Source: an uncultured Eubacteriales bacterium (GTDB lineage Bacteria; Bacillota; Clostridia; Christensenellales; UMGS416). Taken from it: a stretch of 50,360 bases of DNA. A program made the position numbers and the translations under genes. The stretch spans positions 1-50,360 of the forward strand of contig UQLW01000023.1 of NCBI GenBank assembly GCA_900542005.1, in the 5' to 3' direction. Below are positions 31,901-40,661 of the stretch, one piece after another. A model generated the notes under the pieces. The model was not told the DNA's origin and did no database searches. It saw only the letters and a program-made list of their open reading frames with translations. Each line of letters begins with the position of its first letter. The first letter of the stretch is position 1.

Positions 31901-33064
31901 CTTGAGCTGGTCGGTATCGCCGGGCGTCAGCTCCAGAGCGGTGCGGTCCAGGTCAACGCGGGCCTCCGGAGCCTCGCCAAATACCGCAAGCTCAGCCAGC
32001 TTGAGCGCCTCGCCCTGGCCGGCGGATACCCGCACATAGCGGGCCGCTGTGGGTTCGCTGAGCTCAATGACCACGGGCTGCTCCGGAGCCGCCCCACCTG
32101 CGGCTTCGTGGAGCGTGATCCAGCTTTCGCCTTCTTCGGAGATTTCAACCCGGTAGCTTGAGGGGAAGCCTTCGCCATAGGGGGCGGGATGGGGGAAAAG
32201 CACGACCCGGCGCAGCACATAAGGCGCTTCCAGGTCGACGCAGGCCCAGGGCGCGGCGTCCTCCTGCCCTGCCGCCCAGGATGTGGACAGGTCCAGATCC
32301 GTCAGGGCGGCCCCTTCGGCGCCGGAGGAGACGGCCGCAGCCTTCCCCTGGGAAAGCGTTTCACAGCCAGCAGGCTTATAGGAGTCAAAGTCATCGAGGG
32401 ACATGATGGTTTCCGTGCCAAATACCGCCATCTCGCCGATCTGGACCGGAAGGGTTTCGCCGGCATCGGTGGTCATGGGCGTATCGGTACGACGGGTAAC
32501 GTAAACCTGCACATAGCGGGCGGTGGGGAGCTTTGTCAGATCGACGACAAGCGGCGCGTCGACCGATGCGTTCACCGTGTCGTTTGTATATACGGTGGTC
32601 CACTGCTCCTTGTCATCCGACAGCCGGATCTCCAGCGCGCGGGGGAAATGGGCGGCATAGGCCTCGTCTCGCGCCGGGAAGAGGACCACGCGCCGGAGCT
32701 GGGCCCTTTTGCCCAGGTCGATGGTCGCCCAGGCCGGCGTGGCCGGATCCGTGACGCCTTCGTCAAAGGCTGTGCTCCAGCCCGCGTCCAGGTCATCGTC
32801 GCAGAGCCAATTCAGATCCCAATCATACAGCGGAGCGGTCTGCGCCTCGTTGAGCTGGAAAAAGGTGCCGTGGGACGAAGCCTCCAGTCCGTATTGCTCA
32901 TAGATCATGTGGGAGAGATTCTCATAGCCTGCCGGCTGATAGCCCGCGACGATCAGGTGATCCCCCGTTACGGCCCGCGCCGGCGGCGCTGGCAGCAGGC
33001 AGAGGACGGTCAGCGCCGCGACGAGCAAGGTCAGCCCGCGCCGCGTCCAGGTAGTTGCGTTCAT
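28994..33064 (-). CDS. Large cell-wall-anchored glycosidase-like protein with discoidin domains
   Basis: This 1356-residue protein starts with a signal peptide (MNATTWTRRGLTLLVAALTV..., cleaved near ARA-V). Four F5/8 type C (discoidin, carbohydrate-binding) domains lie at about 42-217, 232-364, 855-998 and 1025-1185. A BIG2 Ig-like domain (372-448) precedes a TIM-barrel-like domain (452-735) with WLCDEPA as a candidate acid/base site. Then follow a FIVAR domain (1192-1256), a PTAPAE/STAPAE repeat stalk, NPGTGD, a membrane segment and a basic tail. NPGTG-TM-RRGR looks like a sortase-type wall anchor. The target glycan is unknown. AGGAGG lies upstream of the ATG at 33064. It ends an operon with a transporter and a TIM-barrel-like protein. 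Confidence 0.88.
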   Translation of the reverse strand: MNATTWTRRGLTLLVAALTVLCLLPAPPARAVTGDHLIVAGYQPAGYENLSHMIYEQYGLEASSHGTFFQLNEAQTAPLYDWDLNWLCDDDLDAGWSTAFDEGVTDPATPAWATIDLGKRAQLRRVVLFPARDEAYAAHFPRALEIRLSDDKEQWTTVYTNDTVNASVDAPLVVDLTKLPTARYVQVYVTRRTDTPMTTDAGETLPVQIGEMAVFGTETIMSLDDFDSYKPAGCETLSQGKAAAVSSGAEGAALTDLDLSTSWAAGQEDAAPWACVDLEAPYVLRRVVLFPHPAPYGEGFPSSYRVEISEEGESWITLHEAAGGAAPEQPVVIELSEPTAARYVRVSAGQGEALKLAELAVFGEAPEARVDLDRTALELTPGDTDQLKATLVSPNALPLTQKIWTTSDERVVTVDAEGRLTAVGVGEADITVTNQENGLDISASCHVYVVASRRDPFQENILISMFWPPIGPDYITEEQYKWMADAGINYVMGAGEEVDRKEDQLKMLQWCYKYGMRMTVGDGRLGPSLSGKSREYIAGVLAEYKNVPGVGGYWLCDEPASPLSYVDAYQAIKSLDPDKYVYLNFLPGVSADVIDEWLKQNASSGYPCDYYLYDFYPFRADGQTATQTMLQLLETGRKAGLANGVKTGTFIQSMGIDGVYRLPTQDEIRWETSIALGFGYKYLSYFTWFQPPSGSEAFTGSIISRDGQKTALYGAVSDINHQILSMGPTLVNLDALEVYFNGETYDGTVASIPQDFFAQPLDGANFQVTLMRHKGTGRNYLMAVNNSFTDRAAIALRLNGAVSSLELEGKSDAGTSSWSFEDGLLRIDADVGGAYLFALPQGVDFAQGTAQPGAQDNLALTSSISASSSQGSDQYYIKNLIDGKRASEASSRGWRSGDVNASITFDFGAARTFNRIDLYPTEIAGVYGGEMPTGFILEASDDGKAWTPVTEVSGYTQQGYIPPSWSFDETTAQYLRLRFTGSNSEALSLAEVEIYHDDGTIPAPEEIPLTADPMDVASYIPRGELWLSDNTPVEASSHYTEYTDDQHDWQKEWLTDAHPYAGWSTDPEETGPDGGAFDATQPAWASTDLGEICRITRVALFPCAAPYGDNFPEDFRIEVSDDGQAWRTVKQVTGAASPATEPYVINLDRHAVGRYVRVYVTRRATGAEVTGANGPMVQLAEMGVYGLPGAPEPADPSALEAAVADAMDKPLSGYTPSSVTAFQQALADAQRLLEDPYATQDEIDAALAALSAASLALTAEPTAPAEPTAPAEPTAPAESTAPAESTAPAESTAPAESTAPAESTASSTTAPGRSGNPGTGDTQPLLPLVLLALAGAVGLLVLSIHRQLPRRGRHRQ
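29150..29290 (-). repeat. 18-bp tandem repeats coding the PTAPAE/STAPAE stalk
   Basis: About eight 18-bp units code for six-residue repeats (EPTAPA x3, ESTAPA x4-5). Near-identity at the DNA level suggests that copy number can change by slippage or recombination, altering stalk length between strains. Confidence 0.85.
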
Positions 33065-33122
33065 CGATTCTTTCCTCCTCTTTTTTGGGTTCCCTATCCT
33101 GCCGGCCATTGGGGCCGGGGAA

Positions 33123-35066
33123 CTATGACCAAACCTCAAAGGCTGCGCAGGCAAAGGGCGCAAGATCATCCTCAAAGGCGACCCGGCTGCCGGAAAGGGC
33201 GGCGCGCATCCCACAGAAGGGGGCCAGGCGCAGGTGGGTATAGGCGCGGTCCAGCTCGACTTGGGGAGCAAACGCCTCGTCTTCGGAGAAGTTCCACAGC
33301 GCCACAGCCAACCGCCCAGCCCCCTGCTTTGCCATCAGATAAAGGCCCGGGTTCCCAGGGCAGAAGGCCGCCAATGGGCGTCCCTGAAGCCAGGCAACGG
33401 CCCCGCCGAGCTGCCGCTGGCGGCAATAGGAGCAAAACAGGCCGTTTACGCCCTCCTTCATCCGGCTGGCGTCGAAGGCAAAGGTCAATATGCGCTGCCC
33501 GCTGCCAGCGGTATAGCGGTATACCGCCGGCCACCGCTGCCCAGATGCTTCAAACCAGCTAAGCACCTCAGCGCCGGGCGCGGGCTGAAGCTGGAAGAAT
33601 CCATCCGCCCCCTCCACCGGAAGCCGCTCTCCCAGGCCGGGGAAATGCTCCCACACCGGCGGGGAGCAGGGCGCGCCGGAGACCAGGCCGATGTCCCGGC
33701 CTTGAAGCCGGAGGATCTGCGCGGCTGCGGCGTCCAGGATCAGGGGACGGCGGGCAAAGCCCGCATCCATGTGGCGGGCGCTTTCTCCAAAGGCCAGGGT
33801 TGCGGTAAGGGGGTCATCCCCATAGCTGACCGGTACGGAGCAGCCCAGGGCCAAGCGCTGGGAGGCTGGGAAAAAGCTGTTCACCACGCGGTCAAGGGCA
33901 TTGCCCTCAAAGTGCGCCTGCCTGAGCTTATGCATGGGCTCAAAGAGCTGCAGGCCTACCGCAGTTTTGCCGGCAAAGAGCTGGGCCAGGCCTTCTCTGC
34001 GCTTGGCGTATTGGATATGGCGGTCCACATATCCGGTTTCGTAGCGCGGCGAGCCGTGGTAGTCCAGCATATATTTGAGGCAGCCCTGGGCCAGGCCATC
34101 GGCGCGGAGGATCCCCTCGAAGCCCTCCAGATAAGCGGCGGGTACCGCGCTTCTGGGGCGGGGGTAGGCGTCGCATTCGGAAAATATCTCATAGCCGCGG
34201 GCCGCCGCTTCCCGGCACCAGTGCAGCTGCACCCTCTCCAGCTCTGCGGGCTCCGCCGGCGAGCGCATGCCAAAGCTGCGGGTTGCGGCCCAGTAGGGCG
34301 CCCCGATCAACCGCAACAGCGGCCGCGTCGGGCCGGCCAGGATCCTGGCCAGCTCCAGGCTGTCTACGCCGTCGGTATCCCAGGTAGGAATACAGGCGCA
34401 GTGCCCCAGCCGAATGGCGGGGTTTACGCTATTCACCGATTGTCGAAGATCCTGTGCGAAGCGGCGGAGCGTATCCCCCATCAGATCGAGCCAAAGATCA
34501 CGATAGCGGTTGGGGCCGCCGGCAAACACCCGCTCTGCCAGCGCCTGGCGGGAGACGCTTTCCCCAAGTCGCTGGGAGAAAGCCTCCAGGTGGCGGCTGC
34601 AGGCGCAGCCTACGTCGTGGCCGCTGCGCAGCGAAAGGCGGAAATCATCGTCAATCAGGATCAATGCGGGCTCCAGGGCCGCCACGTCGCGGATCATGGC
34701 GCAGTAATCCCTGGAAAAGGCGGGATCCAGCGGGCAATAGGAATCCTGGGATTCGGAGCCGTCCAGGCCGCGGATTGGCGTATAACGTCCGGCCATATAG
34801 CTCTCGGGCCCGGTCAGCGGCGCGCCATGGCCCAGGCCGTCCAGCCAGACGCCGGCCTCTAACCCCATATCCCGGTAAAAACGGAGATTTTCGGCCAGAA
34901 GCTTCAGCACAGAGAGGCGCTGCCGGCCGCCGCCCAGCATGCGGGGCGGGCAGAGCAGCACGCGCTGTGCGCCGGCCCGGCGCAGCTCGCCCCAGTAGGC
35001 CTGGCGGGTGGATGAAGTGGAAAGGGCATTCATGATGGGAATGGCAAGGGTATAGGGTGCGTTCAT
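33123..35066 (-). CDS. Uncharacterised TIM-barrel, glycosidase-like protein
   Basis: This 647-residue protein has no signal peptide or membrane segment. The first 400 residues look like a glycosidase-type TIM barrel, for example strand ends RVLLCPPRM, ALILIDDDFRLSL with GCACSRHLEAF, and YEIFSECDAYPR; the last 250 residues look beta-rich. The acidic DDD and E-x-D sites could be catalytic, but I cannot place it in a numbered GH family. AGGAGGG lies 5 nt before the ATG. The gene starts 19 nt after the EamA transporter gene and ends 58 nt before the surface protein gene, so these three form an operon that may import and break a glycan product. Confidence 0.75.
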   Translation of the reverse strand: MNAPYTLAIPIMNALSTSSTRQAYWGELRRAGAQRVLLCPPRMLGGGRQRLSVLKLLAENLRFYRDMGLEAGVWLDGLGHGAPLTGPESYMAGRYTPIRGLDGSESQDSYCPLDPAFSRDYCAMIRDVAALEPALILIDDDFRLSLRSGHDVGCACSRHLEAFSQRLGESVSRQALAERVFAGGPNRYRDLWLDLMGDTLRRFAQDLRQSVNSVNPAIRLGHCACIPTWDTDGVDSLELARILAGPTRPLLRLIGAPYWAATRSFGMRSPAEPAELERVQLHWCREAAARGYEIFSECDAYPRPRSAVPAAYLEGFEGILRADGLAQGCLKYMLDYHGSPRYETGYVDRHIQYAKRREGLAQLFAGKTAVGLQLFEPMHKLRQAHFEGNALDRVVNSFFPASQRLALGCSVPVSYGDDPLTATLAFGESARHMDAGFARRPLILDAAAAQILRLQGRDIGLVSGAPCSPPVWEHFPGLGERLPVEGADGFFQLQPAPGAEVLSWFEASGQRWPAVYRYTAGSGQRILTFAFDASRMKEGVNGLFCSYCRQRQLGGAVAWLQGRPLAAFCPGNPGLYLMAKQGAGRLAVALWNFSEDEAFAPQVELDRAYTHLRLAPFCGMRAALSGSRVAFEDDLAPFACAAFEVWS

Positions 35067-35085
35067 GGGATCCCTCCTCAGATCA

Positions 35086-35979
35086 TTACGAAAGACTCAG
35101 CACAATGACGGAGAGTATGCCTGCGGCAAAGCCGGCCAGCTGGCAGGGACTGAGACGCTCCCTGTACACCGTCCGGGAGGCAAGAAAGGTTAAGGCAACG
35201 CCGCCTGCGGAGATAATGGGAAACATGAGGGAGGCTGGGAGGCGCGCGGCCAGCAGCACCACAAAAAGATTGACCGCGCCGTTGGCCAGGCCGTTGGGCA
35301 GGGCGGAGGCAGCCAGCGACCTGCCAATTCCCCGTGGCCGGGGAGCCGCCCGGCGGCAGAGGGCAAAGAGCGCCAGCGCGCCCAGCGCCAGCGCGGACAG
35401 CATGGATGATTCCAGCAGCTCATACTGATACAGACCCGGATAGCGCGATTGATGGAGCTTCTGCAGCACGGAACAAAGCCCATTGGCAAAAAAGGCGGCC
35501 GACACCCAGGCCGCCCAGCGCAGGCTGACCGGCGCGCCGGCATGTCCCTCCCGGGCGCCGCTGCCATAGATGAGCGCCAGGGACACGGCCAGCAGCAGGA
35601 TGCCGCACCAGCCGGCAGGCCCCGGACGTTCGCCCATCAGCGCTACGCCCCACAGCGTGGGTACCGCCAGGGAACAGGATATGACCAGGGAGCTCAGCGC
35701 CAGGGAGCCGCATTGCAGGGCGCGGTTCCCCGCGATGAGCTCCAGCGTGAACAGGACCCCAAAGGCCGCGCCATAGGCGGCTGTCGGACCGTGCAGGGTA
35801 AGCCCGGATCCGGAGAAGGCGTGCGCCGCCGCCAGAAAGCCCAGCGCGGCCAGCGCTGTCAGCTCGTTGAAAAGTAAGCTCGGTATCAACCCCGCCCCCT
35901 GGGCTGCGATATAGTTCTTTTTGAATAGGTTCTGGATAAAAACCCCTGCAACGGCCAGCGCCAGCATCCAATAGTCCAT
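35086..35979 (-). CDS. EamA/DMT-family transporter
   Basis: This 297-residue protein has ten membrane segments in two repeats of five, as in the drug/metabolite transporter superfamily. A GALALFALCRRAAP loop separates the halves, and the second half ends with VALTFLASRTVYRERLSPCQLAGFAAGILSVIVL. DMT proteins move amino acids, sugars or drugs; here the neighbours suggest a sugar or glycan product, which is inference. AAGGAGG lies 6 nt before the ATG. TAAGAT (36020s, minus strand) with a poor -35 is the only promoter-like site. It leads the three-gene operon and is divergent from the AraC gene. Confidence 0.85.
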   Translation of the reverse strand: MDYWMLALAVAGVFIQNLFKKNYIAAQGAGLIPSLLFNELTALAALGFLAAAHAFSGSGLTLHGPTAAYGAAFGVLFTLELIAGNRALQCGSLALSSLVISCSLAVPTLWGVALMGERPGPAGWCGILLLAVSLALIYGSGAREGHAGAPVSLRWAAWVSAAFFANGLCSVLQKLHQSRYPGLYQYELLESSMLSALALGALALFALCRRAAPRPRGIGRSLAASALPNGLANGAVNLFVVLLAARLPASLMFPIISAGGVALTFLASRTVYRERLSPCQLAGFAAGILSVIVLSLS

Positions 35980-36084
35980 CGATAGCCTCCTTGTTACGTT
36001 TATCTTACCGGGGCGCGGAGGCGGGGCAAAGGGCCTATCTTACGGGAAATGGTGTGATCTTACTACATTATTTTGGCCGTTTTC

Positions 36085-36112
36085 TTGAAGTTTGCAGGGG
36101 ATGCGGTATACT
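36085..36112 (+). promoter_or_regulatory. Promoter of the AraC regulator gene
   Basis: TTGAAG (36085-36090), 16 nt, TATACT (36107-36112). Confidence 0.65.
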
Positions 36113-36155
36113 TTTGCTAAGGATACCCATGAGCTGAACCGGGGAGGGAAGCGCC

Positions 36156-37130
36156 GTGACCTTTTATGAAATACGGCTTACTGCGCAGCCAAAGATCCGC
36201 TTTGCCTGCTGCGTTACCGCCGAGCAGCCGGGACGGAATATTATCGACCACCGGCAGGACCTGATGGAGCTGTCCATCGCCGACAATACCGATATCTACA
36301 TCGAAACCGAATATGAGCGCTATGTGCGGCCCAAGCGCACGCTGGCGGTCTTTATGCCGGACTGCCGGTATACGATGTACACGGCGGAGCCCATCCTCAA
36401 CAGCTCGTCATCCATTGCCGTTGAAATCCCCGATATGCGCTTTGCGCGCCATAGCCTGGAGGACGCCCGTGAGATTGAGGCGCTGATGGAGGCGGCGGAC
36501 ATCACAACCTTTTTTCTGCCGCAGGTCCTTGAGTCCGGCGACGACTTTCTGTTTATTTCCGCGCTGTTCAAGAACTTTATTAACCACTATATCCGCAATA
36601 CGACGGCCGATTATTTCCGGTGCCTTTCCATCTGGTACGAGCTGGTGGCCTATATCGATTCCAATTTCCGCAGCCAGATCCGCCTCAGCAACAAAGGAAG
36701 CCGCACCTCCAGCGCGTATTATTACGTCTATAAGGCGAAAAAGTACATTGCCCAGCACTATTGCGAGCCGCTGGCCCTGCGGGATATAGCCGGTGCGCTC
36801 AAGCTGACGCCCAACTATCTATGCGGCATTTTCCGGAAGGAAACCGGCCGGACCATCGTGGATTACGTCAATATGCTGCGGGTGCAGCGGGTGCGGGAGC
36901 TCGTGGATACCAAGCCCTACAGCCTGGAGGAGCTGGCTGCAGCCGTTGGGCTGCGGGACACCCGGTATTTGCAGCGGCTTTTCAAGAAGTATTACGGCGT
37001 CAGCATGCAGCGGCTCAGGCAGATTGACCATGAGATTTCCCTGTATCACCCCAATCCCTGGGAGGTGGACGGCCTGGATCGGGACATCTACCCGGGTCAG
37101 GAGGCGGAAAGCCCCGGTGGGGAGGGCTGA
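36156..37130 (+). CDS. AraC-family transcriptional regulator
   Basis: This 324-residue regulator has an N-terminal sensor-like domain of about 190 residues and a C-terminal AraC domain (193-298). The domain has two helix-turn-helix units: LALRDIAGALKLTPNYLCGIFRKETG and YSLEELAAAVGLRDTRYLQRLFKKYYGVS. The N-terminal half has no clear cupin match. The start is GTG at 36156, with GGGGAGGG 7 nt upstream. It is divergent from the transporter/TIM-barrel/surface protein operon, which it probably activates in response to a sugar. That operon has a weak -35, as expected for an activated promoter. Confidence 0.9.
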   Translation: MTFYEIRLTAQPKIRFACCVTAEQPGRNIIDHRQDLMELSIADNTDIYIETEYERYVRPKRTLAVFMPDCRYTMYTAEPILNSSSSIAVEIPDMRFARHSLEDAREIEALMEAADITTFFLPQVLESGDDFLFISALFKNFINHYIRNTTADYFRCLSIWYELVAYIDSNFRSQIRLSNKGSRTSSAYYYVYKAKKYIAQHYCEPLALRDIAGALKLTPNYLCGIFRKETGRTIVDYVNMLRVQRVRELVDTKPYSLEELAAAVGLRDTRYLQRLFKKYYGVSMQRLRQIDHEISLYHPNPWEVDGLDRDIYPGQEAESPGGEG

Positions 37131-37196
37131 AGGCCCTTTCTATCCTGGACGCTTTCTGATACAATCATAGAAAAGCTTTGTGAGGAGGCCGATCCC

Positions 37197-38369
37197 ATGA
37201 CGTCACCCATTCCTGTTACCCGGGGCGAGGCCCGGCGGTTTATGCTTTGGTATCAGGGCCTCTTGGGCCCCCGAAAGGGCGATGTGATGAACTGGGTCGG
37301 CCGCCTGGGCGCGGTGCAGTTCGACCCGCTGAATCCCTTTATGCGCAGCGCTGAGCTGACGCTGGCTGCCCGGGTGGAGGCGTTTACACCGGACAAGCTG
37401 GCCCATGAGCTGTATGACACCCGGCGGCTGATGGACGGATGGGATAAATGCATGTGCATCTATCCAACCGAGCGCTATCCCCTCTTTGCCCAGGAACGGG
37501 CGCGGATCCGGGACCAGGTGCCGCCGGAGCGGCAGCCGCTGCTGCAGCAGGCCCGCGCCTTGCTTCAGGCCCGGGGCACGCTGACCGCAGCGGAGCTGAC
37601 CGAGGCCCTGCGCCTGACGGGGAACGCCCCCGGCCCTGGCGGCGCCTGGAATTCGGGCAGCCTGGGCAAGGTGCTGCTGGAAACGCTCTATACCACCGGA
37701 GAAGCGGTGATCGAGGGCAAGCGGGGCAACGCCAAGCGTTATGGCCCGGCCCAGGGCCACATTCCTCAGGACGTACTGGAAGCGCCCGATCCCTTTGACG
37801 GCGACGGGGAAGCGTGGTTGGAGCAGCGGATCTTTGACCGTATCCGGGGATTCGGTATTTTATGGGATAAGTCCGGTGATGGATGGCTGGGCATCCACGG
37901 GGCCGGCCGGTCGGCAGCGCGGCAGCGGGCCCTGGAGCGGCTTACAGCGCAAGGCCGGCTGGCCTGTGTGTCGGTGGATGGCGTGACCGCCTATGTGCAG
38001 GCGGGCGACGCGCCGCTGATCCCGCTGATCCCCGGCGGCGGCGGCCGGGTGGAGCTTCTGGCCCCCCTGGATAACCTGCTGTGGGATCGTAAATGGGCCG
38101 CGTGGCTTTTTGACTTTGATTATACCTGGGAGGTTTATAAGCCCGCCCGCCAGCGGCGGTACGGCTACTATGTATTGCCTGTTCTGGCGGAGGATCATTT
38201 TGCCGGGCGGATTGAGCCCTGGCTGAACCGCGATACCGGCCTCGTGGAGGTGCGCGGCCTATGGTGGGAGAGCGGACGAGAGCAGCAGCGCTATGAAACG
38301 GCGCTTCGGGCGCGGCTGGAGGAGCTGGCTGCCAGCTGCGGCGCCAAGGGCGTGCGCTGGCCCCGGTAG
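37197..38369 (+). CDS. YcaQ-like winged-helix DNA glycosylase family protein
   Basis: This 390-residue protein belongs to the HTH_42/YcaQ (AlkX-like) family. The family segment LGAVQFDPLNPFMRSAELTL holds the Q-x-D site matching QxD in Escherichia coli YcaQ, which opens DNA interstrand crosslinks and alkylated purines. Winged-helix domains follow, with WDRKWAAWLFDFDYTWEVYKPARQRRYGYYVLPVL, a conserved C-terminal region. It probably repairs alkylated or crosslinked DNA, perhaps caused by natural genotoxins. TGAGGAGG lies 9 nt before the ATG. GATACAAT just upstream is a likely extended -10. It appears to be a single-gene unit. Confidence 0.88.
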   Translation: MTSPIPVTRGEARRFMLWYQGLLGPRKGDVMNWVGRLGAVQFDPLNPFMRSAELTLAARVEAFTPDKLAHELYDTRRLMDGWDKCMCIYPTERYPLFAQERARIRDQVPPERQPLLQQARALLQARGTLTAAELTEALRLTGNAPGPGGAWNSGSLGKVLLETLYTTGEAVIEGKRGNAKRYGPAQGHIPQDVLEAPDPFDGDGEAWLEQRIFDRIRGFGILWDKSGDGWLGIHGAGRSAARQRALERLTAQGRLACVSVDGVTAYVQAGDAPLIPLIPGGGGRVELLAPLDNLLWDRKWAAWLFDFDYTWEVYKPARQRRYGYYVLPVLAEDHFAGRIEPWLNRDTGLVEVRGLWWESGREQQRYETALRARLEELAASCGAKGVRWPR

Positions 38370-38640
38370 AGCCGCGGGGACAACAATATATTCGACAAAT
38401 GCAAAATAAACCGGAGGCCTCTGGAACAGCGGGCGCCTGCCAAAGAGGTACGCCGCCAAAGGGATGACCTCTACCCATTGCCAGGCTAATTTTGATACAG
38501 AAAACCCATGGCTTACAGGGATAATTGCAGCTTCGGCCCGGGGGATTTGGCTGGGACGATTTGTACCCAATTTCCGATATTTACAAGCAAATCCATTCAA
38601 GATAGGGTATGGATAACAACCGGTATGAAAAGGAGATGCT

Positions 38641-40422
38641 ATGATGCTGATCGCATCGAAGGGTAGCACCCGCTGCTGCATCATGATGAGCCACCCGGCC
38701 CACGAAACGGTGAAGCTTGCAGCGGACGAGTTGCAAAAATGGATTTATCAGGTATCTGGAGCCTCGATACCGGTGCTGACCGAGCTGACGCCCTGGGAAG
38801 GGCCCCGTATCCTCGCGGGCGACAGCGGGCCGCTGCAGGATATGGGCATCGCCCTGGCAGATTATGAGTTGGGCGAGGAAGGCTTTCTTCTTTCCTGCCG
38901 GGGGGATACGCTGATCGTGGCGGGGGCTGCGCCCCGCGGCACCCTCTATGGCGCTTATGCTTTTTTAGAAGAGCATGCGGGGGTGCGCTGGTTCTCCAGC
39001 GATGTGACCCGTGTCCCTGCGCTGCCTGTGCTGGAAATCACCGAGTTTGAAGATGTGCAGCGCCCTGCCTTTGAGTCCCGTGAGGCCTATTGGCGCGATG
39101 CCTTTGACGGCAATTTCGCCGTGCGCAACCGCATGAATTCCAACAAAGCCGATATCTCGGTGCGTCAGGGCGGGCGTATGAAATTCTATAATTTTCATCA
39201 TTCCTTCGATGAACTGCTGCCGCCCCAGGCCTATTTTGCTGAGCATCCTGAATACTATTCGCTGGTGGATGGCAAGCGATTAGGCGAACGCACCCAGCTG
39301 TGCCTCACCAATCCCGATGTGCTTCGCCTGGTGATTGAGAAGGTGGAGGAGTGGATCGCTGAAAATCCCGATTGCCGGGTTTTCTCTGTGGCGCAGAACG
39401 ACTGGTACAACTACTGCACATGCCCCAGATGCGCTGCGCTGGATGAGGCGGAGGGCAGCCCGGCCGGTACGATGATCAGCTTCGTCAACCAGGTTGCCGA
39501 AGCCATTGAGGTCAACCATCCCCATGTGCTGATTCACACCTTTGCCTATCAATATACCCGTAAACCCCCAAGGACCATCCGCCCCCGGCACAATGTAATC
39601 GTCCGCCTCTGCTCCATCGAATGCTGCTTTGCCCATCCACTGGACGGAAGCTGCCGCGAAACGCTTGATCCCGCCGCCAATAGCGCCAGCCGGGCCCAGT
39701 GCGCACTGCGGGAGCAGCCCCGTTTCCTGCAGGATCTCAAAGCATGGGCGCAGATCACCCCGCGGCTGTACGTTTGGGACTACACCACCGATTTCAGCCA
39801 TTATCTTATGCCCTTCCCCAATCTCAGCGCCCTGGCAAGCAACCTGCGCCTTTTCCGGGATATCGGCGTAGCCGGAGTCCTAGAGCAGGGAAACTTCTCC
39901 CATGGCGGCGGAGGCAATCTGGCAGAGCTTTATGCCTATCTGCAGGCTAAGCTTCTGTGGAATCCAGACTGCGACCTGGAATATCATCTCAACGATTTCC
40001 TGGAGGGGTATTATGGGGCGGGAGCTGCAGCTGTCCGGACCTATATTGAGCGCTGGCAGCAGGCCATTGGCCCCTGGCACATGACCATCAACGAGCGCCC
40101 GGATGCACCCTTTATCACCGATGAGCTGCTGGCAGAAAGCGACCGCCTGCTCTGCGATGCGCTGTGGATCGAAAAGGATCCGGAGATTCGGCAGCATATC
40201 GAAAAGCTGCAGCTGGGCATCACCTACCTGATTCTTACCCGTATGCCGTTGGAAACGCCCGGACGCGATATCCTGATCGATCGTTTTGGCTGGCAGTGCC
40301 GCCGGTGCGGCATCACGGAGCTTCACGAACGCGTCAGCCTGGAGCAGGGCCTGATGTTCATGAAAAAGAGCCGCTATGCCGTCAGCCTGGAGGGGCGGCT
40401 GCGGGTGGATTATAAGATGTAA
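38641..40422 (+). CDS. DUF4838 protein with alpha-glucuronidase-like N-terminal domain
   Basis: This 593-residue protein matches the DUF4838 family in layout. Residues 10-115 resemble the GH67/GH20-type non-catalytic N-domain (AADELQKWIYQVSGASIPV, RGTLYGAYAFLEEHAGVRWF). A TIM-barrel-like middle follows with YYSLVDGKRLGERTQLCLTNPDV and the CTCPRCAALDEAEGSP segment. The C-terminal part is helical. Related proteins are thought to act on acidic or branched glycans, but none is well characterised, and there is no signal peptide. AAAAGGAG lies 5 nt before the ATG at 38641 (a second ATG follows at once). GC content and codon use are slightly lower than in flanking genes. It has its own 270-bp upstream gap without a clear promoter. 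Confidence 0.82.
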   Translation: MMLIASKGSTRCCIMMSHPAHETVKLAADELQKWIYQVSGASIPVLTELTPWEGPRILAGDSGPLQDMGIALADYELGEEGFLLSCRGDTLIVAGAAPRGTLYGAYAFLEEHAGVRWFSSDVTRVPALPVLEITEFEDVQRPAFESREAYWRDAFDGNFAVRNRMNSNKADISVRQGGRMKFYNFHHSFDELLPPQAYFAEHPEYYSLVDGKRLGERTQLCLTNPDVLRLVIEKVEEWIAENPDCRVFSVAQNDWYNYCTCPRCAALDEAEGSPAGTMISFVNQVAEAIEVNHPHVLIHTFAYQYTRKPPRTIRPRHNVIVRLCSIECCFAHPLDGSCRETLDPAANSASRAQCALREQPRFLQDLKAWAQITPRLYVWDYTTDFSHYLMPFPNLSALASNLRLFRDIGVAGVLEQGNFSHGGGGNLAELYAYLQAKLLWNPDCDLEYHLNDFLEGYYGAGAAAVRTYIERWQQAIGPWHMTINERPDAPFITDELLAESDRLLCDALWIEKDPEIRQHIEKLQLGITYLILTRMPLETPGRDILIDRFGWQCRRCGITELHERVSLEQGLMFMKKSRYAVSLEGRLRVDYKM

Positions 40423-40482
40423 ACCACGCAAAAATCCGGAAAAAGCAACCGCGAAGCGAATACGAATGCTGCTCACAGGATG

Positions 40483-40508
40483 CGGCGCAGCCTTACCTGG
40501 CTGCGCCG
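40483..40508 (+). terminator. Terminator-like hairpin after the DUF4838 gene
   Basis: CGGCGCAGCC (40483-40492) pairs with GGCTGCGCCG (40499-40508), 6-nt loop, but TATTGTC follows instead of a T run. Confidence 0.5.
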
Positions 40509-40661
40509 TATTGTCATGAATTTAGGCGGCCTGTGTCTCCCGGTTTTAGCCCCGTTCTCCCCCTATGAGGATGAAAGTTTCCTAGCGGGCATTTCTTTCA
40601 TCCGCTTCAGTGGAAACGGGAGGGATGACATGGTATGATAGGCCCGTAAGGAGTGATCGAT

